Positions 53,601 through 62,600 of a stretch of 64,000 nucleotides of DNA are shown here, piece after piece. The notes under the pieces were generated by a model that saw only the letters and a list, made by a program, of their open reading frames with translations, was not told where the DNA came from and made no database searches. Origin of the DNA: Pyrrhosoma nymphula. Its lineage: Eukaryota; Arthropoda; Insecta; Odonata; Coenagrionidae. A program made the position numbers and the translations under genes. Where the stretch lies: positions 70,479,376-70,543,375 of the forward strand of contig OY754339.1 in the NCBI GenBank assembly GCA_963573305.1, given 5' to 3'. Within the stretch, counting starts at the first letter, position 1. Every line of letters starts with the position of its first letter.

Positions 53601-56600
53601 ACCAGTTTTATCCACGGGAAAACATTGAGACGAGCTTTCCCATTGGTTCTAAGAATGACGTCACCAGAAATGAAGTTTCCGCGGATTTGGTTTAAAAATG
53701 TTCACATACCCGCCTTTCGCCAAACCTCTCTCCACTTCCTATTCCGTTCTTGAGAAAGCTGCCGCGAGTTAGAGAATACGGTTGGTAGCCTATTATGGTA
53801 GCTTATTCGAAGCTACGGCATCGGTAGCTTCGAGATAGGGAATAGCCCCCCTGATCTGATATTGTCAGAGTATCTTTCTGTATTGGGTTACGGCTGGCTG
53901 GCACTGACTGGTATTCCCCCCCTCCCTTCTTGGTGCATTACTCATCCACCCTACTCACTCATTCACCCCACCTCATTCGCGAAGGTGCAGGTGGTGAGGA
54001 TGGAGCTCAATTTTCCCTTTTTAAATCGTATCAGATTACTTTTCCGTATTGGGTTACATTCCCGGGACCCGAAGAATGGGAGGAGCTCCATGTTTTCCTC
54101 TAAAATGGTTTCAAATTACCTTTCGGTATCGGATTTTATTTTGGGAGAGGCAGGTGGACGGTTATCGTATGACTGTCCACCTGCCTGTGGACCGTGTTCA
54201 TTCTTGTCGGCGATAATTTTTTTCATGTTTATTTTCTTTGTTTTTCCTTCGTGGAATTCTATGTTAACATCTAATTTTTACTATTCTATTCAAAGTTTAT
54301 TTTTAACGAGTGGAAATATTTTTTTCCCGAATATCATAGGGCTTTTTTTTTTCTTTCCCGCGAAGTCAACGTAATTTCTTTGTTTCCCCATTCTTTCACC
54401 ACGCAAACTTCATTTGCAAGACCACCTGTTGATATCATAATTATACAATAGTCAAAATATTTGTTACATCATTATTTATAAATCCACGATCAAAGATCCC
54501 CGTTTTCTTGTTTTGTCGTGAATTAAAAAAGGAGGGGAAAATGTGATCGGCTTATCCACTAATTTCTGTAATCGAATCACCATTTCACGATCTAAAGACG
54601 TGCAAATAAATACATTGTAATAAGGCTCGTCGAGAAAGGCTCGTGTTTTAAATGGCGAGAGTGACCTCTTGCAGAAAATTTTCATTATTGTATAATTATG
54701 ATATCAACCGGAGGTCTTGCAAATGAAGGAACAAATCAAGTTTGCGTGGTGAAAGAATGGGGAAACAAAAAAAGTTTCACGGGAAAGAAATAAAATAAGC
54801 CCTATGGTATACGCGAAAAAAAATATTTCCACTCGTTAAAAAAAACTTTGAATATAAAAGTAAAAATTAGATTTTAACATAGAATGCCACGGCGGAAAAA
54901 CAAGGGAAATAAGCATGAAAAATTTGTCGCCGACGGGAATAGAACACGGTCCCTCCGCACCGCAGACCCGCACGCTGATCAATGGACCACACCACCCTTG
55001 TTGCCGGAGGCTGATAAATAGTTTTTATAACATCTATAAATGTTTAAACGCCTTTTTTGTTTAAACTATTGGATTTATACACCCATATGTGGGGTGATTC
55101 GTGAAAGGCATTCGGAGTTCAATATGCATACGAATTTTCATCTACATCTGCGATTCGTTTAACTGACACTCCCCTTGTTAGGAGGGCGAAGTATTCAAAA
55201 CTTCATTGGTTGGTGTTCAACCAATGAGAGCGAATTTTTATCTACTCTGTCCCCATCCCAAAGGAAAATCTGGAATAACCTCTCTACTCTATCCAAATAT
55301 TGCTATTGCCGTCTTAACCTTGATGGATGTGGTCTGTTAAGCGGCAAGTGGTGCGTTTCCTCGAGATCGCCCTAATATTTGCTCGATTGCTTGAGGATAC
55401 CTTTTTTCCCAGAAATCGCAGCGGACAATGAGGGTGTGCCTCTTACACGGATTTTTTATCTGCCAGCCTTCGAGCCTCGGTCACGATATGAGAGGCGGGC
55501 GGCAGAGCAGTATCGCGGCAGGGCGGTAGTGGCCACAAAACGAGCAGTGATTCGACCTAGGATAAGTTTATTATATTCGACCTAAGATAAGTTTGTATGT
55601 TCATTTACGTATCACACTCCCAGTTTCCAGTTGGACTGCGCACTGTTCTCCTGACTGCTTTTGGCCTGCGCCTAGCGCCAGGGGGAGCATGCGAGGTTCT
55701 GATTTGTGCTGTGACGAGTGCTGCATTCCTGGTGTGGAATCACCCCGTGCCACACACCCTAGTGGTGGCTGGCACGGTACATCGTAGATGTAGATGAAGT
55801 TCAGAATCAGAAATGGCAGTACATACTGTTAGAAGACAACGTTCTCGGCCGAAATTTTGCCACAGAATGAGTAGAACGGCACAAGAAAAATTTAATATCT
55901 GGGATTGGCGGCGAGCGGCAGCTATGCTGCTCACATCTATCATGGCTGGGTTCGAGTGTGTTCCATGTCAAACATTAGGAACATAATACTCAGCGTAGCC
56001 ACTCTTTCACTCGCCTACCGCCGCGCCGCTCGTATCGTGGCCGAGGCAAGTCCCTGGAGAGCTGAGTGACCTTGGTGCTTAGTGTGAGTCATCAAGGGGA
56101 GGGTATCATTCGCTCGCTTGTTTACGGGGGACGCAGTTGCCTAATAACTTTAAAAACTTGTTGTATGACAAGGCAAGGGTGTGGGGTGCAATTGGGGGAC
56201 AGCGATTGGCCGTGTGACAAGTGCAAGCACTGGAATTTTCCACCCCCCTAACTTTCTCATTTTCTGTCACCGGACAACTTTGAGTGACTCAACTGTATGC
56301 ACCTGCCTTAAGCTCAACTGAGAGAATTCTGTGAACATTAACATTTGTGCATGCGTCAACATAGGTCAGTGTTGTTCCAAAATGAACAAGGGCAAAAAGT
56401 TGTGGTCTTTCACGGTAGTTGAAAAAATGAAAGTGCTTTAAGTCATCAAAGACGCTGATGAAGTAGGAAACCGCGCTGCCGGACTAAGGCATGATGTGCC
56501 GGAATCATGCATTAGAAGATGGAGGAAGGATAAGGTTGCACTATTCCATACCAATAGGTACAGAAGGTCTTTTCGGGGAAAATCTACGAGCTGTGACAGG

Positions 56601-59600
56601 ACATGCGCGCGCGTGCCGCCGTACTGCGACGCCCGTCTCAATTGTAAGTCAGCCGTTTTTATGTAAATCATGATTATTTTATTTTGTCATTCATTGAAGA
56701 TTTTTGTTGGACCATATTGAAATAATAAATGCTTTAAATTCCATAGACAGTTATTATTTCTTTCAAAGTTTGATTTTTTTCAAGTTTTAATGTCGTATGT
56801 ACGCCTTATCGTTCGTTTTTTACGCAGCTGACGCTTGGGTATTTTGCATTTAACGTGTTTGCATTCCCACTCGTCATCGTTTACAGCAAAATATAATTTG
56901 TAAAAGTTAACCACGTTTTAAAAGGCGACTTACAGCGACTATGACTTGTGCATTAGGAAAACGGTGGGGGGATTCGGATTTATAAATCAGAGCTCGGTGC
57001 GACTGTCCGCACTTACCAACTAAACACGAATTGTAGCGAGGTCGAATTTGTTTTGTTTTAATGAATATCAATTACTCCACTCATTCCAAAGGACAATAAA
57101 CAATGCAAGCATTGTAGGGCTAAGGCTACAAGTGAATACTTGCCTCCGAGGTCCATACATGCCTATGAAAAATGCCGCGTAAATTATAAAAGAATATCGC
57201 AAGCGGCTTTGATAATGGCCGAAAATTCGAAGTTAGGCCCGCAACATCTCGCAATTGGAGAAAAAAGACCCAAATTTTTTTCTTCGATTTCGACGCATAA
57301 AAAGACGCGCCTCTGACACGCGTTAACGGCATCGTCAATGCATTATCATCTGAGATTGCCATTGTGACCTCAATGCATTGCCGACTGCCACGTTTTTACT
57401 CGTGGTAACTAACTCGCCCCACCTAAATTCCATCGTCGTTTACGATATCTAGTATATTCTGGTCACGAACATAGATATTTACCGGTATTTCAATGGGATT
57501 CCAACAGTGCGTTTTATTTCGGAAGTCTAAATGGCAATATGTGCTCTTTCAAGCAAAATTGCTGCATAAAACTGCCAATTGATATTGACTTAAATTATTG
57601 CACTCTAAGAATAATATCGACTAGATACTCAGAAAAATTATGGAGCACTTTAAAATACGTAATCTTTAGGCTTTAATTTTGGCGCTCCTTTACTTTCAGA
57701 CCGTAACTTAAGTAAGCGATGAGGCGTAGAGCAGAATCGACGAAAAAAACAATAATTTCAATTAGAAATACGCAGATTGAAAATAACGAGGTGATAGCCA
57801 TGGTATTTGATGGTAAAAAATAAAAATTGTTTATCATCACTCTTGGTGAATGGTGAATTGGTTTTAATGGTGAATAAAGCAATATTGAGATATTTACTCG
57901 ACTTGCATCGTAAAGCACGCGGAACACTTGGTTGCCCCTGTGGAGATGCAACCCGCACACCACCTCCATACATCGAAAAACCCCTACATCGAAGTCATGA
58001 TTTCGGTCCCAACAAATTCGTTGTATGGGGTTTTACTGTATAAATAAATGAATAAACAAAAATTAAAAGAATTCTCACATTTTAACTCATATTGACTTGA
58101 GGTGGTGTCTACCTACGAGGGTGAGGTGGAAAGTTCTCGGCCTTGCAATGAAAGACTGTAATTTTTGAGTCCAAAATGCATTTATTTTTCTACATAGTCC
58201 CCCTTTATGTCAATTCACTTAGACCAACGTTTTTCAAATGAGTAGATTCCGTGAAGGAAGTGCGATTCTGGTAGGTCTGCAAAATAACCATCATCGGCTG
58301 CCATAACATCTTCATTGGACTCGAAACGTTTTCCAGCCAAAAATTTTTTTAAATGTGGGAATGGGTGGAAGTCAGAGGGTGCCAAATCTGGTGAATACGA
58401 TGCATTTTCCAAAAATTTGTTCTTCAAATCCCTCAGTTTTCTCAATGTCAAAGCAACTTTGAGGGCAGGTGCATTGTCGGTGGTGAAAGATGAATTTCTA
58501 ATTTTCTTCTTTTGCAACCCAGGCCTCTTCTCACGTATTTTCTCATCCAGTTGGTTCAGAAGACTTGCGTAGTATTTGCCATTTATTGTTTTACCATTTG
58601 CAAGGTAATCAATAAGAAGAATCCCTTTTGCATCCCAGAAAACACTGGCCATCACCTTTCCGGCAAATGAAATCGACTTTTCCTTTTTTGGGGCAGGTCC
58701 GCCGGCTTCCACCCACTGCTTCCATGGCTATTTAGTTTCTGGTGTGTAGTGGTGGACCTATGTCTTATTGATAGTAACAAATCCTCGCCCAAAATCAGTT
58801 CGATTCTTTGAAAACGGTCCAAACATGGCTGAGAAATTGGTTTACGCACTTGCTTTTGGTCAGCATTAAACAAATGCGGCACTAATCACGCACAAAGCTT
58901 TTTCATATTTAATTCTTCATGAAAAATGTGCCGTACTCTTTCTTCTGATATGCCTATGGCAGCAGCTATTTCATACACCTTTAATCGGCGATTGTCCATA
59001 TTGTGCACTTTCTCGATGTTTTCATTTGTGGTTTCAGTTTTGGGACGCCCTTCACATGGTTCATCCTCGAGAAAAGTTTGGCCACGTTTAAATTCTGCCA
59101 CCCATTTCTTAACTGTCGAAAATGAAGGAGCAATACTCCTTATAAACCTTCACCAAATTTGGATGAATTTCTGTTTGCAATAAACTGTCCAAAACGAATA
59201 GTTTTATGACAGCACGATTCTCCAGTTTATCCATTTGAACGAAACACACACAACACGTCCACTTCGAAAAGCCGTGTCAACAATACTATGTGGCAGCTCA
59301 AGTTGAAATTTGAATTACATTGTTGGGAAACGTGAACGAACATCACAAAACCAAAATTTCATTGGTACTAACGCCATCTCTGTGTAAGGTCGAGAACTTT
59401 TCACCTTGCCCTCATACATATTTATCTTTGCATCAAGGGCATGCATTTTTTCTTCAACAATAGTCTATGCCATCCGTGCCTTTGTGTTGGCTGCATAGGT
59501 TGTAGGCAATGTCTTCATTTTAAAACAACGTGGATTTATGGACTTTCCAAAAACAAAGGGTTTCAGTCTCTCTGGATTAGCTCCTATGAAAACAGTTTGG

Positions 59601-62600
59601 CGACATTTGCTGTGCTTGGCCCCATGACAAGGGTCCCCTTTGAAGTCTATAGGCTCTTGTGTGGCATTATTTAAAAAAAAGACCTTTCTTGTCCACATTA
59701 AAAATGTCTTTAAGCTCATAGGCATAGCCATTAACATGATTGTGCAAAGTTGTGCACTTGCAGTAAGAAACTGTTTCAGGATCAATGTAGAGTACGCTTT
59801 CAGATTCACCACAAGTGGTTTTATAGGCAATATTTACCTATATCGACTTTTGAAATGGTCTATGCAGGATGCTTTGAAGTCATCAATGTCTAGTATTGCT
59901 CCTGCATGTAGTGCCTTTTCTTTTAACAAAACTCTAATCAGTATAGGTAGGTACTTACTGCCAGTGGCGAATATAGGAGTAGGAGGAGAGAATCACTTTG
60001 GAGGAGGGCAAGACCAGCGAGCTAGCGGCGACCAGCTGTAGTTTAGGTAGGCACATGCGCCAAGTGCCTCTTGCAGTGGGGGGGGGGGGGGGGGGGCATA
60101 AATTCGCCACTGCCTGCTGCTCTGGAAGACTGAAACCATGTCTTCAATATTTCTTCAAGTACATCATACTTGGAGTATTTAATGTATTTATGCCTTTTAC
60201 CAATAGGGCCGCAGTCCTTAGCACTTTTCCCTACACATTTACCGGTTTTACAATTGTGTTCCACGTTGAACTTGGTATATCAAGTTCTTTGGCCAGGGAC
60301 ATGCAAGTGCCCGTATTAGAGTCAACTCTTTGCAAAATTTTTATTTTTTTCTTCCAATGATAACGATAAATTATCTTGCACGCTTTTTTGCCATTTTAAA
60401 ATGTTTCCTCATGACTGCCGTAAGTAATTGCACATTATATAAAACAAAAGGTGACGTAACTAAAAATGCAAGATGAATGGCATTAGTGCGTAAGTTACGA
60501 GAAATTAGAAAAAGACCGCTGTTAAGTATTAGAACGAGAGCTAACATAAATTTTAACCTTTTTGCCACGATGACAGCGGTAGTACGCCAAATAACATCTA
60601 TTTGAATATATTTATGGCATCCGCTACCATTTAAATGTACTGTTTAAAAAGCTTATGCGGCTCCTAAGTATCATTCTACATTCCATTCAATAACAATTCT
60701 GATCGCAAGCATTACAATATTTGGCATAAATACTTTACAGCAATGCTATCAATGTAATGTGCTACTATCAAATGAATGATTATGTTTTTTTATAAAACCA
60801 AATAAATCAGCGTTTAAACATGTATTTTATCCATATTTAACATTAATCACGTTCGCAGGGTCACCAATTGAAGTGTGCCAGCCGCCATCTTTCTCGCCTT
60901 CAAGTGTCGTAAATGGCGGGATTTGAAAGTGTAAATAACGGGATGAAAATACATTGGAATGGTTCAAACATTCTTGGGACCGGAAGAAAATTTTGAAAAT
61001 CATGGGGAAACGTAAATTCCAGGAGCGTAAAAGCGAGGTTTCACTGTACTTGGATATTGCATTATCTCACAGCAACGATTCTATTTGTATCGCAGTGACA
61101 GTTAGTGACTGGTTCCACAACTGCACATAATTTGCTCAAGTGTTCCACATGAGACATTCATTTAGAATGTTTTGACAAATCTGATAATTTGAAAAATGGT
61201 ATTAGAGCAAAATTTTGTTGGTGGGACATGAGTTTTATCCTGTACTAATCCCCTCCAAAACTCGCCCACTTCACTCCAACCTTTGCCACACAGCTCCTTC
61301 CATCAGATGTTCCCGATGTAGGTTATTCAGTCCTACCCAAGCAATACACACTGTATCAAACTTAATCTTATTTTACAACAAGCTGGACTTCTCAATCTAG
61401 TAAATATTTATCTTCATTTATGGAGCGGAAATTTCATAAATGGTTGGCTGGCCCTTGAACATGGGGACTTTCACTTTATATTGAACTAAAATATACTTTC
61501 TGGTCTTGTGCTAATGGTTGACAACAATTGCTTCATAGAGCATCCTCATTTATTAACTGAGCTAGGAAAGAGTTCTCAATTCCAGGAGGGTGTTCCTGGC
61601 AGGTTCATAAAATAAATTCTCTCGTAACACTCCACCAATCCACATACACATTTGACTAAATTTCAGTATTTGAGTCATATATTACACATAAACTAGAGGA
61701 ATCCATATTTTCTTTCTAAAATCAACCTACAAAACTGTTTGTTCTCACCTGTGCACCAGTCACTCCCTTTCGGATTTGCTGAGATTCCCACTTTTCTAAT
61801 TCGTCATCATCCCCTCTATCACTTTCTTCAGAACCTGCTGAAGAAAAAGATTAAATGAATAACAAATGATAGGGGATCCAGAATTATTTACTATTGAGTG
61901 CAATTCAAAGTAAAAAGCTATTCCCATGGCTGGGATTCAAACTCAGACCCCAACTTTACAACAGACACTTTAACTGTCCAGACATCCTTTTTACAGTGAA
62001 TTTCACAAGATCTATTAAGGAACAAGAAGTAGGTTTCCAAAAAAGTCACAGAATGTTAAAAGATCACTATTTTTCAGATTTCATTTACAATATGAAAAAA
62101 ATGGATTGCACTTATTGATAATGTTGTCTCAGGACTGATGTTTGTGGGTGGAAAACTATTTGCAGTAAAAGTCTGATAAATAATTGATGCATTTAAAAAA
62201 TGGGTTTGTAAATAATGCAAAATCAAAATAATGTAAAACATCAAAACCAGTTGATTTAAAAAAGTATCAGAGGAAAACTGAAAATATTTTTTCTTCCAGC
62301 ACCTTTTGGTTAAGAAATACAAACAGTATTACATGTCGTATTTCTTCAGTTACGCATATTAGACTACCGTTTGGATTTCAATAAAATATTTATCATGTTA
62401 CTCAAAAGATTTAATTGGTTCTACACTTTTCTTCATATTAAATAAATTGCAATGTCATGGTAGATAACTCAAGTCTACACTCATTACTGCCACTTAAAGA
62501 TAAATTATAATATAGTATTAATGCAAAATAATTAGGTTTGAATGCAAGATAGAGAGAATTCAAGAGTAGAAAAGAGAAAGTGGAAAACAGACAAACTGTA

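Larger units (their letters stand above)
52182..58038 (+). mobile_element. Tigger-like element B (TIR CAGTAAAACCCC), nested in A
   Basis: Left CAGTAAAACCCCCATACAAC, right end complement CAGTAAAACCCCATACAACG, each with TA outside. Subterminal ACGAA/CATCGAAGT repeats occur at both sides. A transposase N-terminal remnant lies at 56382-56530. Further insertions inside are a MITE (about 52788-53850) and a foldback (54189-54952). Confidence 0.88.
51996..61046 (-). mobile_element. Tigger element A (TIR CAGTAAAACCTC), hosts B, a mariner and a MITE
   Basis: Left CAGTAAAACCTCTCTTTTAC, right end complement CAGTGAAACCTCGCTTTTAC, both flanked by TA. The transposase remnant is on the minus strand near the right end (59417-60394). 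Element B (52182-58038), a mariner (58116-59414) and a small hAT-like MITE (59962-60112) are inserted in it. Removing these leaves about 1.7 kb of A sequence. Confidence 0.88.
48851..61748 (-). other. PAXBP1 intron b-c (12.9 kb), transposon nest
   Basis: Contains the TAA-flanked MITE (49428-51650) and the Tigger A nest (51996-61046). 48851-49420 and 61050-61748 show nothing recognised. Confidence 0.85.

Noticed and set aside
53862..54374. 170-codon frame
   Set aside because: Runs across an inverted repeat arm and foldback arm; no domain.
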